A stretch of DNA of 64,000 bases from Bacillus weihaiensis (GTDB lineage Bacteria > Bacillota > Bacilli > Bacillales > Bacillaceae): positions 2,950,501 to 3,014,500 of the forward strand of contig NZ_CP016020.1 of the NCBI RefSeq assembly GCF_001889165.1, written 5' to 3'. The notes beneath the pieces are model-generated. The model saw only the letters and a program-made list of their open reading frames with translations, made no database searches and was not told where the DNA came from. Below, piece by piece: positions 37,170 through 46,446 of the stretch. The position numbers and the translations under genes were made by a program. The number at the start of each line of letters is the position of its first letter. Positions within the stretch are counted from its first letter, which is position 1.

Positions 37170-38171
37170 TTATTTTTTTGGAGCGAGCTCCACTCCTTTT
37201 TTTATCGCTTCAAGTAGACTTTTTTCATCCGCCATCCCTTTTCCTGCAATATCAAACGCCGTGCCATGATCTACACTTGTTCTAATAATCGGAAGGCCTA
37301 CTGTAATATTGACACCTGTATCGAGCCCAAGTACTTTAACTGGTCCGTGCCCTTGGTCATGGTACATAGCAACAACAATGTCAAAATCCCCACGGACTGC
37401 TCGGAAAAATAATGTATCAGCCGGCAGCGGACCCTTGACATCCATTCCTTCACGTAGAGCTTTTTCCACAGCAGGAACTACTTTTTCCTCTTCTTCCCCA
37501 TAACCAAATAACCCATTTTCTCCAGCATGTGGATTAATACCACAAACCGCGATTTTAGGATGAGGACAACCTGCTTTCTCAAGTGTCTCGTGGGCAAGCT
37601 TTAGTACATGATACACTCGGTCTGGATTGATTAACTTTACTGCATCTATAATCCCCACATGGGTTGTAACATGAATCACATTCAAGTTTGGTGCTGATAA
37701 CATCATGGAGAAATCCTTCGTATTAGTTAAATCTGCTAAAATTTCTGTGTGACCTGGATATAGATGACCACCTTTATGTAGGGCTTCTTTGTTTAGTGGT
37801 GCTGTACAAATCACATCAATTTGCTTTTTATTGGCTAACTCTATTCCAGTTCGTAAATATTCATAGGCAGCATGACCTGCTTCTGCAGATACTTTCCCGA
37901 TCGGTAGAGTAGCTGGAAGCAAATCTAAATCTAAGCAAAAAACCGTTCCATATTTGTACGACATTCTTTCAAGTTCGGTAACTGAAATGGATTGAATCTC
38001 TAGTTCACTTTTCACATAACTCTTTGCCCGTTCTAGAATCTTTCTATCTCCAATAACGAATGGATGACAGCTATCATAAATTTCTTCATGAGCGAGACTT
38101 TTCAAAATGATTTCAGGACCAATTCCTGCGCCATCTCCCATTGTTATTCCGACTACTGGCTTATTTGCCAT
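37170..38171 (-). CDS. pdxA2: PdxA2-type 4-phospho-tetronate dehydrogenase (decarboxylating)
   Basis: PdxA-family dehydrogenase of 333 residues: GITMGDGAGIGPEIILKSL, metal and substrate residues in TAPLNKEALHKGGHLYPGHT and VAMYHDQGHGPVKVLG, and GLPIIRTSVDHGTAFDIAGK. True PdxA acts on 4-phosphohydroxy-threonine in vitamin B6 synthesis; the pairing with a DUF1537 kinase marks PdxA2, which oxidises and decarboxylates D-threonate or D-erythronate 4-phosphate to DHAP. The ATG at 38171, behind AGAGGGTGA, overlaps the kinase stop by 11 bp. Confidence 0.9.
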   Translation of the reverse strand: MANKPVVGITMGDGAGIGPEIILKSLAHEEIYDSCHPFVIGDRKILERAKSYVKSELEIQSISVTELERMSYKYGTVFCLDLDLLPATLPIGKVSAEAGHAAYEYLRTGIELANKKQIDVICTAPLNKEALHKGGHLYPGHTEILADLTNTKDFSMMLSAPNLNVIHVTTHVGIIDAVKLINPDRVYHVLKLAHETLEKAGCPHPKIAVCGINPHAGENGLFGYGEEEEKVVPAVEKALREGMDVKGPLPADTLFFRAVRGDFDIVVAMYHDQGHGPVKVLGLDTGVNITVGLPIIRTSVDHGTAFDIAGKGMADEKSLLEAIKKGVELAPKK

Positions 38172-39468
38172 CCTGATCACCCTCTCTTGTCATGAATTTC
38201 AAAGCAGACACTAGAGCATCTTCGTTTCCAAATCCTCCTGCTTTCGTTACTGTCCAGAACGTCCGCTCTCCTGTGTTTATCTTCCCAAATGGTAAGCCAG
38301 GCTCAATCTCTGAAATGAGCGATAGGGTTGTTACTCCTAAAGCGGAGCACACAGATTTAGCTGTGTCTCCTCCTGTTAAGATGAATCCATTTATCTCTTC
38401 TTCCTTTTCTATAATTGAAGCGACGATGAGTCCCAGTTCACCTGAAAGTCTTTCACTCACCTGATGATGATCATATCCAAGCATAGCTCCTGTAAGTTTT
38501 GCTTCACGTCGATTTTCACCTGAATTGTCCAAATAGAGGACAAGATGCTTCTCTTTCCTACCATTTAGCTTTTCTAGTATATCTGTACTAGTAAATGTCT
38601 TGGTTAGTAATTCAACTGGATTGAGTTCAATAACAGCACAATCCTCTTCTGTTCGTAGTCTCTTAATCTGTTGTTGTGTGTTTTGGGATAGGCTTCCTGA
38701 TACTGTTAAAATCTTATTTATTTCATGCTGTTCATATCCATTCTTTTTCCCTGGAGATAGTCCTAACACTTCGGGGATATAGTCAATTAATCCACCTGAC
38801 CCAGACCAAAGAATACGTTCACTAAAATTTGCGAACAGCCTAACAATTTTAACAAGGTCCGCTTCTGTTTCAGCATCACATATAAACCACCGACTTGCCA
38901 ATAGAGCTTTCTTAATCGTATTAATTCCCTCTTCATGCGAACTACGAATTGCCGCAATATTTAAAAGAAACAGCTCTTCATCTACCTCTGACTGCAAAAG
39001 ATCTGGGATAGAACTTGTCGCCACTGGTGTTTTAGGATCATGAGCAAATTCTGTTTCGTGTAGTAGTACGTTATGTACAAAATGATTTCCGTTTTTAGTT
39101 GTTCGATTTAGCTGAGGAAATGCCGGGGCAAAAACGACAATTTCTGGTTGATAAATAGCAACAGCTTCTTTTAATTCAGCTGCTATATTTCCTCTGAGTG
39201 TAGAATCTACTTTTTTATAAAGATAGGTATATTTTTCTTCTAGTAAAAAAGAAGCTGCCATAGCCGTTCTTTCACACGCTTTACACGGATCCATCGCCCG
39301 GCTATCACTATCAATAACAAGGACCTCGGTACCTTCTCCCACAGTCGACTGAACTAGCCCATTTATGTCTATCATGACTGTTGTAGAAAATCCTTTTTTT
39401 GCTAATTGAACGCCTGAATCATTGGCCCCTGTCAAATCATCAGCTATGATTCCAATTCTCTTATCCAA
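38161..39468 (-). CDS. Four-carbon acid sugar kinase (DUF1537; DtnK/OtnK-like)
   Basis: Kinase of 435 residues: IGIIADDLTGANDSGVQLA at the N terminus, YKKVDSTLRGNIAAELKEA, and the C-terminal nucleotide site GFILTGGDTAKSVCSALG. The family phosphorylates D-threonate, L- or D-erythronate, or related acids at C4. With PdxA2 next to it, the pair should give DHAP. TTG start at 39468 behind AGGGGGA. Which stereoisomer is used cannot be read from sequence. Confidence 0.9.
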   Translation of the reverse strand: MDKRIGIIADDLTGANDSGVQLAKKGFSTTVMIDINGLVQSTVGEGTEVLVIDSDSRAMDPCKACERTAMAASFLLEEKYTYLYKKVDSTLRGNIAAELKEAVAIYQPEIVVFAPAFPQLNRTTKNGNHFVHNVLLHETEFAHDPKTPVATSSIPDLLQSEVDEELFLLNIAAIRSSHEEGINTIKKALLASRWFICDAETEADLVKIVRLFANFSERILWSGSGGLIDYIPEVLGLSPGKKNGYEQHEINKILTVSGSLSQNTQQQIKRLRTEEDCAVIELNPVELLTKTFTSTDILEKLNGRKEKHLVLYLDNSGENRREAKLTGAMLGYDHHQVSERLSGELGLIVASIIEKEEEINGFILTGGDTAKSVCSALGVTTLSLISEIEPGLPFGKINTGERTFWTVTKAGGFGNEDALVSALKFMTREGDQDGK

Positions 39469-39513
39469 CTAACATCCCCCTAGTTGCTGACTTTAGCTTT
39501 CGTTTCTTCCCAA

Positions 39514-40341
39514 CTACACTCTCTCTACCTGCTTTACACTGTCTTTAAGCAGTTTATTCATACTTCCACTTTTGTATCCTGACATATCTAGTGTTACATA
39601 CGTATATCCATTCCCCTTTAAGATGTGTACGATTTCTTCATGATTCTCAAGTAATCTTTTGAAGTCAGCCGGTTCTACTTCAATTCTAGCAATCTCTCCA
39701 TGATTCCGTACTCGAACTTGACGAATTCCAAAGGCTCTTACTGCTTGCTCTGATTGATCAATTCTTCTTAGTTTTTCAATAGTGATTTGCTCACCGTATG
39801 CAATTCTTGAAGAAAGACAGGCAAATGATGGCTTATCCCATGTGGGTAGGCCCATTTGCTGCGAGAGCTCTCGTATCTCAGCTTTATATAGATTTGCTTC
39901 CTGAAGAGGACCTCGCACGTTATATTCCTTTGCCGCTTTTGTTCCGGGTCGATGCTCACCAAGGTCATCAGCAATCAATCCGAAGATGACATTTTTATAT
40001 TGATTCTCATGCATGATTGGAATTAAATGCTCAAACAAGCTTTTCTTACAGAAGTAGCAACGGTTAGAAGTATTCTCGGCATATCCTAAAATGGCGAGCT
40101 CGGACGTTTGGATAACTTCATGACGCGCTCCGAGAGCTTCAGCAAGCTTTATCGCTTCCTGAAGCTCTTCAAATGGATATGTCTCACTATCCGCAGTAAC
40201 TGCCAACACATTTTCTCTACCAAGTGTATCAAGTGCTGCTTTTAACAAAAATGTACTATCAACTCCACCTGAAAAGGCAATGACTACAGTTCTCATTTCT
40301 TTCAAGATTTCTTGTAATCTTCCATATTTATTTTCAATCAT
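39514..40341 (-). CDS. larE: LarE, nickel-pincer cofactor sulfur-insertion enzyme (copy 1)
   Basis: LarE of 275 residues. The PP-loop ATPase motif is FSGGVDSTFLLKAAL. Three cysteines stand out: RCYFCKKSLF (CxxC) and KPSFACLSSR. The single-Cys LarE of Lactiplantibacillus sacrifices its cysteine; the three-Cys type is known to carry a [4Fe-4S] cluster and can act catalytically, so I infer the latter here. Start at 40341 (MIENKYG) with AAGGAT eight bases ahead. It inserts sulfur to make the dithio-pincer ligand of LarA enzymes. Paralogue at 50253. Confidence 0.95.
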   Translation of the reverse strand: MIENKYGRLQEILKEMRTVVIAFSGGVDSTFLLKAALDTLGRENVLAVTADSETYPFEELQEAIKLAEALGARHEVIQTSELAILGYAENTSNRCYFCKKSLFEHLIPIMHENQYKNVIFGLIADDLGEHRPGTKAAKEYNVRGPLQEANLYKAEIRELSQQMGLPTWDKPSFACLSSRIAYGEQITIEKLRRIDQSEQAVRAFGIRQVRVRNHGEIARIEVEPADFKRLLENHEEIVHILKGNGYTYVTLDMSGYKSGSMNKLLKDSVKQVERV

Positions 40342-40423
40342 TTGGATCATCCTTACCATTAGTTGATTTGAGTCAGATGTTGTTAGTCTGCAAATTGTCT
40401 ATTTGTTTTCTCTTTAGCCTGTT

Positions 40424-41686
40424 CTACTCCTCTACATAAGGGATTGTTAAGGGTCCTAGAGGTAAGACAGCAATGGTCATATTTTCCCCATACACTTGTT
40501 TTAGCTCTTCAAGCGTTTTTTCTATATTGTGCGTAGGCTTGAGCATTGTCGAACGAACTTGTTCGTCTGTTAGCTTTGAGTAAACATGAATATCAGCCCA
40601 AACCTGGGTAACGGCCTGTTTTTGAACCTGCCATTGGTCAAACATTTTAAATTCAGGGTCTTCTATCAAATCTAGTAATGCCTGCGGGCTATCAGCAAAC
40701 TCAAAGATTTTTGAATAGTTTCCATGATCAGGTAAACCATCCGAGCATTCTGAAGCGACAATAATCGTTCCACCCTTCTTCACAATCTTATGAGCAGCAC
40801 TCATCCCTTTTACAGCCTGGTAGAGATTCTGGTCAAGTGGATACCCAGAATTAGAGGTGATAACAACATCAAAGCGTTCTTCACAGCGAATCATTGCATG
40901 TTCCTTCACGAATTCACAGCCTTTATCATGTGCCTCATACAATTCCCCAGCAAATACAGAGGTGATTTCTTTCTCACGATTCAACGTTACATTTAGCATA
41001 AAATGAGGTTTGCACATCCGATTAACTTCCCTTGTCATATCTTGAACCGGATTTTCGTTCATATTACCCCAAGTAGAACGAGCATCACCAATCATCCGAG
41101 CATTATGGAATGTCATAATCGTTTCAATTCCAGCTATTCCTGGCATAATACCTTTTGGGCCACCGGAGAATCCCGCAAAGAAATGCGGTTCAATAAATCC
41201 AGTGACAATTCGAAAATCAGCTTCCACGTATTCTTTATTCAAATAAACATCACAGCCAAATTTGCTTTTTCCTACATTCACATGTGTCTCTTTCTCATGG
41301 CACTGGTTATTAATAATTCGAATATGATTCACTACCCACTCACCAAGCATTTGGATAAATTCTTCTCTCGTTTGATCACGATGTGTTCCAGTACCGTTGA
41401 TAATAACAAAATTTTCAAGCGGTACATGCTTTAACTCATCAAGGAGAGCGGGAACTAATTTGTGATTCGGTGTTGGCCTTGTAATATCACTAATCGCGAT
41501 CGCAACCTTATCTGTCGATTTCACCATTTCTCGTAAAGGTGGAGTGCCTATTGGATTGTTCAATGCATCCTTTAACGCCTCCATATCATTTTCCACTCTA
41601 GATAGGTTATTAGGCTCTACTACAAATGTGTTATCTGGTAGAGTAAGAGATAATCCTGTTTTTCCATATAATAATGTTGTTTCCAT
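40424..41686 (-). CDS. larA: LarA-family nickel-dependent hydroxyacid racemase/epimerase
   Basis: LarA homologue of 420 residues. Using the ATG at 41686 as residue 1, I see R70 in DITRPTP, H102 in GTGTHRDQT, H168 and K178 in EPHFFAGFSGGPKG, and H194 in MTFHNARM. The spacing of the cofactor lysine and nickel histidine (16 residues) equals K184 and H200 in L. plantarum LarA. It therefore should bind the nickel-pincer nucleotide. The GTG at 41698 overlaps the ribosome site and is rejected. Context (DtnK-like kinase, PdxA2, KdgT-like permease) points to a sugar-acid C2 epimerase rather than lactate racemase, which is inference. Confidence 0.9.
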   Translation of the reverse strand: METTLLYGKTGLSLTLPDNTFVVEPNNLSRVENDMEALKDALNNPIGTPPLREMVKSTDKVAIAISDITRPTPNHKLVPALLDELKHVPLENFVIINGTGTHRDQTREEFIQMLGEWVVNHIRIINNQCHEKETHVNVGKSKFGCDVYLNKEYVEADFRIVTGFIEPHFFAGFSGGPKGIMPGIAGIETIMTFHNARMIGDARSTWGNMNENPVQDMTREVNRMCKPHFMLNVTLNREKEITSVFAGELYEAHDKGCEFVKEHAMIRCEERFDVVITSNSGYPLDQNLYQAVKGMSAAHKIVKKGGTIIVASECSDGLPDHGNYSKIFEFADSPQALLDLIEDPEFKMFDQWQVQKQAVTQVWADIHVYSKLTDEQVRSTMLKPTHNIEKTLEELKQVYGENMTIAVLPLGPLTIPYVEE

Positions 41687-41921
41687 TTGAATCTTCACCT
41701 CTAAATTTGACTTTGTTATATCCTGTAGTATGACGTTACATGAATCCAGTTTCCCAAGAAAAAGAAACGTTCGGTTATAAGATAACTACGTTTTAGAATT
41801 CTTAAAACACACTTCTGTAAGAATGAGTCTAATCCCTTTAATTACCTTAATCATGTGGAAGTTGATCATCTTTTTACATGTATCGTACTAATCAACATAG
41901 TTGATGAAAAGTGCCTATTAA

Positions 41922-41967
41922 AAATAAGCCTACCCCTGAGATTCCCAGGGGTAATGTAGGTTTATTT
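41922..41967 (-). terminator. Terminator after the KdgT-like permease
   Basis: AAATAAGCCTACCCCTG pairs with CAGGGGTAATGTAGGTTTATTT (three extra bases bulge). On the minus strand it is followed by TTATTTTTA. It overlaps the permease stop codon and separates glxK-permease from larA. Confidence 0.75.
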
Positions 41968-43083
41968 AGCAATAGATTCCTCACCAGTTTCCACGAAAGT
42001 AGAATTGCCCTGCTCTTGTTTCCCGTCAATTCCCCTTTTCCTTTGCCACTTATCAACAAGGATGACAACAATCGGACAAAGAATAGCTGTCGTCAAGGTT
42101 GAAATGGAGATTTGCGCTGTTGCAATGTTGACGATTCCTGCATAGGCCGCTGCTTCGGCCTCTGTCATCATTCCAGCGTTTGCTGCAACTGCAGCAGCTG
42201 CGGCTATTGCGGCTGGTGTACCAACTGCGTTTCCAGCAGTAGATGCTTCTGAAACTGGAGCAATAAAGCTTTTTTCTCTAAACGCCTTAAAGACGAGAAT
42301 TCCTGTAAGCGCTGTTAAACCTGTTGTCAAAAAGCCAAGTGTTAGCCCTGCAGCTAATACTTCTAAGTTAAAGAATGTAGCGAAGTTCATACCCGCTCCT
42401 AATGCAAAAGCGAAAAATGGAACCGGGAGAATCTCACCAGGCTTTAAAAACTCACGAATATCAGAATCAAGATTACCTAATAGCATCCCTATTAAGATTG
42501 GAAGTAAGACGGCAATAAACGAGATAATTGGAAATTGAGATCCTAGTAAACCTAAAGACATGAGAGTAAAAAACGGGCCATCATTTAAGGAAAGAACGGC
42601 TACAGCCCCTACATCAGATCGGTTGCCATATTGACTAGTTAGTGCTGCAAACATACCACCATTACCGTTTGTCATGGCCGCAATGATTGCGACAGTAGAT
42701 AAACCGAATAGTCCTGACATTGGATCAAAAAGATATCCGAATAAAAGTCCTATAGCTAAACCAGTTAAATATTTTGAAGAAGTAAGAAGAACACCTTTTT
42801 TCAAGGCGGTACCTCCTACGCGGAAGTTCATTTGGCTACCTGCACAGAATAGGAACAATGCAATTAACACAAGTGCACCATCTTTAAATAATTGTTGAGA
42901 AAAACCCCCAATTCTTAAGAATTCATAATGCCCATCCGCTGTTGGAGACACCCCTAGTGACTTCAAGCCTTCCATTATAAACGGAAGATGCATTTGGTCA
43001 ATCGTGTTGAGGGCTGCACCTAACATAAGTGGGACAACCATAAGACCACCTGGGATTTTTTCAATTGATTGTTTAATTTTCAT
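41962..43083 (-). CDS. KdgT-family 2-keto-3-deoxygluconate-type permease
   Basis: Permease of 373 residues with about ten helices. KdgT family blocks: IPGGLMVVPLMLGAALNTI, FCAGSQMNFRVGGTALKKG, MTNGNGGMFAALTSQYGNRS and EASTAGNAVGTPAAIAAAAA. The family imports KDG and related sugar acids with protons. Its ATG overlaps the glxK stop by 11 bp with AAAGGTGG ahead. In this operon it may import the tetronate or glycerate used by the neighbours. Confidence 0.92.
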   Translation of the reverse strand: MKIKQSIEKIPGGLMVVPLMLGAALNTIDQMHLPFIMEGLKSLGVSPTADGHYEFLRIGGFSQQLFKDGALVLIALFLFCAGSQMNFRVGGTALKKGVLLTSSKYLTGLAIGLLFGYLFDPMSGLFGLSTVAIIAAMTNGNGGMFAALTSQYGNRSDVGAVAVLSLNDGPFFTLMSLGLLGSQFPIISFIAVLLPILIGMLLGNLDSDIREFLKPGEILPVPFFAFALGAGMNFATFFNLEVLAAGLTLGFLTTGLTALTGILVFKAFREKSFIAPVSEASTAGNAVGTPAAIAAAAAVAANAGMMTEAEAAAYAGIVNIATAQISISTLTTAILCPIVVILVDKWQRKRGIDGKQEQGNSTFVETGEESIAK

Positions 43084-44245
43084 TATTTAGAACCACCTTT
43101 CGTTTTTGAAATTCATGGTTACAAAAATAAGAACGAACAACTTGTTCCGTAGAAAATTCAATGAGTTCACCGGCATTTTCCATTGCTTCATGTAATGTCA
43201 TCGGCCGATTAATAATACTATTCACACTTACCACACCATAACGATGAAGAACCTCAATTCCTTTTCCAATAGACCCCGCAAGAATAATCGTTGGGATTCC
43301 ATAGGATTGGGCAGCCTGTGCAACCCCCATTGGCGTTTTGCCTGAAGCGGTTTGATCATCAACTTGACCTTCTCCTGTAATAACTAAATCTGCTCCGTCA
43401 ATTGCCTTATGAAATCCAATATGGTCAATGACAACATCTATCCCTCTTCTCATTTCTGAAGGAAAGAAAACTTGGAATGCACCGCCAATACCACCAGCAG
43501 CCCCTGCTCCTTTTACGTCATGGATTCTACTACCTGTTGCGTTTTCCACACAATCTCCCCAGTGGGACAAGTTGGCATCAAGTGTTCTAACCATATCCAT
43601 AGTTGCTCCTTTTTGAGGCCCGAATACATGCGAAGCACCATTAGGTCCAACGAATGGATTCTCTACATCAGAAGCGATTAAAAACGTTGAAGTCTGGATA
43701 CGAGGGTCAAACTTAGTTGCGTCTATCCTGTGGACCTTTGCAAGTTCGCCCCCACCATAACCAATCTCTTCCCCTCTCACATCTACCACTTTTAAACCAA
43801 GTGCCTGTAGCATTCCAACTCCACCATCATTTGTTGCAGAACCACCTAATGCTAAGATAAAAGAGGTATAGCCATCATCTAACGCCTGGCGGATTAGTTC
43901 TCCTGTGCCATAGGTCGTTGTTTTTAGTGGATTCAAATCCTTCTCATCAACAAGTGCAAGTCCAGAGGCTTTTGCCATTTCGATAATACAGGTCTTACCA
44001 TCACCAAGGACTCCATATTCAGACATAATTTCATGTCCTAAGGGTCCAGTTACTTTTATTTGCTTCGTTATACCATTTGTAGCCGTAATCAATGTTTCAA
44101 GTGTACCTTCACCACCATCACCGATTGGCATACAAATTGTTTCCGAATTAGGAAACGCTTTTTTAATTCCCCTTTCCATCGCTAGTGCGACCCCAACTGC
44201 ACTTAAACTACCTTTAAATGAGTCAGGTGCAAGTAGAATCTTCAT
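43073..44245 (-). CDS. glxK: Glycerate kinase (GlxK/GarK class)
   Basis: Glycerate kinase of 390 residues: MKILLAPDSFKGSLSAVGVA, CMPIGDGGEGTLETLI, YTSFILALGGSATNDGGVGM and DLVITGEGQVDDQTASGKTP. Class I enzymes give 2-phosphoglycerate. I use the ATG at 44245 behind GGAGGGA; the TTG at 44260 overlaps the ribosome site. Head of the glxK-permease transcript, facing the CdaR gene, with a perfect cre box just upstream. Confidence 0.94.
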   Translation of the reverse strand: MKILLAPDSFKGSLSAVGVALAMERGIKKAFPNSETICMPIGDGGEGTLETLITATNGITKQIKVTGPLGHEIMSEYGVLGDGKTCIIEMAKASGLALVDEKDLNPLKTTTYGTGELIRQALDDGYTSFILALGGSATNDGGVGMLQALGLKVVDVRGEEIGYGGGELAKVHRIDATKFDPRIQTSTFLIASDVENPFVGPNGASHVFGPQKGATMDMVRTLDANLSHWGDCVENATGSRIHDVKGAGAAGGIGGAFQVFFPSEMRRGIDVVIDHIGFHKAIDGADLVITGEGQVDDQTASGKTPMGVAQAAQSYGIPTIILAGSIGKGIEVLHRYGVVSVNSIINRPMTLHEAMENAGELIEFSTEQVVRSYFCNHEFQKRKVVLNNEN

Positions 44246-44263
44246 TCTATCCCTCCTCAAAAA

Positions 44264-44277
44264 AGAAAACGTTTACA
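44264..44277. promoter_or_regulatory. Perfect cre box upstream of glxK
   Basis: On the minus strand TGTAAACGTTTTCT matches the cre consensus TGWAARCGYTWNCW at all 14 positions. It lies 19 bp upstream of the glxK ATG. Confidence 0.8.
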
Positions 44278-44394
44278 TCTTATAACTTATTATACTAAGC
44301 TTGTTATAGGAAAACATCGTGTGTACAATATGAAATATAGTAAGAAAATTAAGAATTTTTTGTGTGCTATAACTAATTTTGCGGAGGAAAAGCT

Positions 44395-45474
44395 ATGTTA
44401 ACAAAAGAAATAGCCCAGACCATTGTCAATGAAACCTCAAATAAATTAAATCGAAATATCAATATCATGAATGATACAGGTATCATCATTGCTTCTACTG
44501 ATCCAAAAAGAATTAGCGATATTCACGAAGGTGCCCAGGAAGTAGTAAAAACCCGTCAACCCCTTACAATTTCAGCTGATAACAAACATGGTTGGCGCGG
44601 TTCTCATCAAGGAATTAATCTACCAATTGAATTTCAGGAAGAAATTGTAGGAGTTATTGGGATTACAGGAAATCCAGAAGAAGTAAAAGACTTTGCCGGG
44701 ATTGTCAAAATGATTACAGAGCTTATGATTAAGCAAAAATTTATTGCTAATCAGTTAGAGTGGCAGCAACGGACGAAGGAAATGATTATTGAGGAATTAT
44801 TAAAGGAAGCTCCTTCTTATAAAAATGTAGACCGTGGTCTACATTTACTTGAAACAACACTTAATGGACCGTTTACCATTCATGTTGTTCAGCTATTCGA
44901 CAGATCCATTTCCAATCAAACAATTCTTCAACTAACAGAAAGAATGATCGGTGATGGCCATGGATTTTCATGTTTTATAAACATCAATCGACTTTTCTTT
45001 GTTTTTTCAGGAATTTCAGAGGCTGAGGTCGATAAAAAACGCATGCTAATTTATAAGGAATTAAAGAAGAAAAAGTTAGCATTTAAACTAGCGTTTAGCA
45101 CCCCTTTTACACTCCTTGAAGATTTCAAGCATTCGTACACTAGCTGTGAACTTGCCTTGAAGATTAGCTCCGCTGATGAAGATTTTATATCATTTGCAGA
45201 CATTGAGGCAGAAGCACTCATTCATCTAATTGATCCAGCATGGACCCAAAAATTCTCAGACCGGGTCATGAACAAAAGCGTAAAAAAATACTCCCATACA
45301 CTAGGAACTTTTTTCAATAAGAACTTAAACATTCAGCATACAGCAGATGAACTCTTTATCCACCGTAACACTTTAATTTACAGATTAACAAAAATACATG
45401 AAGAAACAGGCTACGATCCGAAAAACTTTAAAGATGCCCTTACTCTTCAGCTTGCTCTATGGTGTTCAAAGTAA
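44395..45474 (+). CDS. CdaR-type sugar-diacid regulator
   Basis: Regulator of 359 residues. The N-terminal sensory domain has MNDTGIIIASTDPKRISDIH and GINLPIEFQEEIVGVIGITG, as in CdaR/SdaR; the C-terminal PucR-type HTH is TADELFIHRNTLIYRLTKIH. CdaR proteins activate glycerate, glucarate or galactarate genes. It is divergent from glxK, so I infer that it activates glxK-permease and perhaps larA-larE-kinase-pdxA2. GGAGGA precedes the ATG. Confidence 0.92.
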   Translation: MLTKEIAQTIVNETSNKLNRNINIMNDTGIIIASTDPKRISDIHEGAQEVVKTRQPLTISADNKHGWRGSHQGINLPIEFQEEIVGVIGITGNPEEVKDFAGIVKMITELMIKQKFIANQLEWQQRTKEMIIEELLKEAPSYKNVDRGLHLLETTLNGPFTIHVVQLFDRSISNQTILQLTERMIGDGHGFSCFININRLFFVFSGISEAEVDKKRMLIYKELKKKKLAFKLAFSTPFTLLEDFKHSYTSCELALKISSADEDFISFADIEAEALIHLIDPAWTQKFSDRVMNKSVKKYSHTLGTFFNKNLNIQHTADELFIHRNTLIYRLTKIHEETGYDPKNFKDALTLQLALWCSK

Positions 45475-45594
45475 GCGAGCCTACTAATAACAGCGACTAG
45501 GAACAAAAGCGTAATTAGCTTCATCTGTACTTATTCTTGAATTGATCTAGCAACATTTGTCACATTTGAAGCTCTATAGCTAAGCATTGAAAAA

Positions 45595-45714
45595 GAGGCT
45601 GGGACAAAACAAAGAGCCAGGCACCCTCCGATACAATCTATTGTGTGCACTAGATAAATCAGTGCGTACATATAGTCGTTACGATAAGGTGCCAGGCACT
45701 TCTGTCCCAGCCTC
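45595..45714. repeat. Palindromic ~120-bp intergenic repeat, copy C
   Basis: GAGGCTGGGACA to TGTCCCAGCCTC, differing from copy B at few positions. It ends in seven Ts on the plus strand and begins with five As, so it can terminate in either direction. It lies between the CdaR gene (+) and the nickel-transporter-like gene (-), both of which end toward it. Confidence 0.85.
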
Positions 45715-45743
45715 TTTTTTTGGTATTTCACCATTCATTTACA

Positions 45744-46388
45744 TCATTTTAACCATATCGTAAATAAACCCTCATTCACTCCTAAATTGTACATATAATA
45801 AAGACCAAATCCAAAGCTCACTGCCCCGGTGAGCATTGTTAGTGAACGGCTTACTCCTATGTTTTTTCGGCTGTATACAAAAGGAAGTCCAATAATCGTT
45901 GTAAAGAACATCATTCCTAGAATGGTTCCTACACCAAAAACTAAAATATAAATGATACTTTCCCAAACAGAGTTCACGGTTGATATTGTTAATAAAACCA
46001 TTGCTGCACTACCGGCAAGACCATGAATAAACCCGATAAATGTTGATTTTACATACGAATGTTGATGGAGCTGTGTATCTTGTAGCTGTTCTTTTTTAGT
46101 CAGAATGCTTTTTACACCAAAATAGACTAGCATTATTCCTACAAGGAATTCTAATGACATTGCCCACTCGGCAGATATACCACCTTTTAAGAGAATAATA
46201 GCAATTCCTACTATAAAGAGTGTCAATGTATGGCCTATCCCCCAAAAAACTCCTGTTAATGTAGAAATCCACAGCTTTTTACCCTTTCCTGCAACAGTTG
46301 CAACCGCAATGACATGGTCCGGCTCTAATGAATGTTTAATTCCCATCAACAACCCAAGGAATAAAACAGAAAGAAAACTAATTGTCAT
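45744..46388 (-). CDS. Nickel/cobalt transporter-like protein (UreH/NicO type)
   Basis: Membrane protein of 214 residues with six helices. The first helix has GIKHSLEPDHVIAVAT, an Hx4DH motif as in nickel transporters, and HGLAGSAAMVLLTISTV follows in the second half. The family includes UreH and related nickel permeases. It is the last gene after larC2, where a nickel importer makes sense for making the nickel-pincer cofactor. Specificity for nickel is inferred from motif and context. Confidence 0.8.
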   Translation of the reverse strand: MTISFLSVLFLGLLMGIKHSLEPDHVIAVATVAGKGKKLWISTLTGVFWGIGHTLTLFIVGIAIILLKGGISAEWAMSLEFLVGIMLVYFGVKSILTKKEQLQDTQLHQHSYVKSTFIGFIHGLAGSAAMVLLTISTVNSVWESIIYILVFGVGTILGMMFFTTIIGLPFVYSRKNIGVSRSLTMLTGAVSFGFGLYYMYNLGVNEGLFTIWLK

Positions 46389-46446
46389 AGTTACTTACCA
46401 CTCTTTCATTAAGAATACTTTTATAATAATGTGAAACCATAGATGG

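Noticed and set aside
40424-41686. Lactate racemase by default
   Set aside because: Residues only prove nickel-pincer binding; neighbouring kinase and PdxA2 point to a four-carbon acid, so I left the substrate open.
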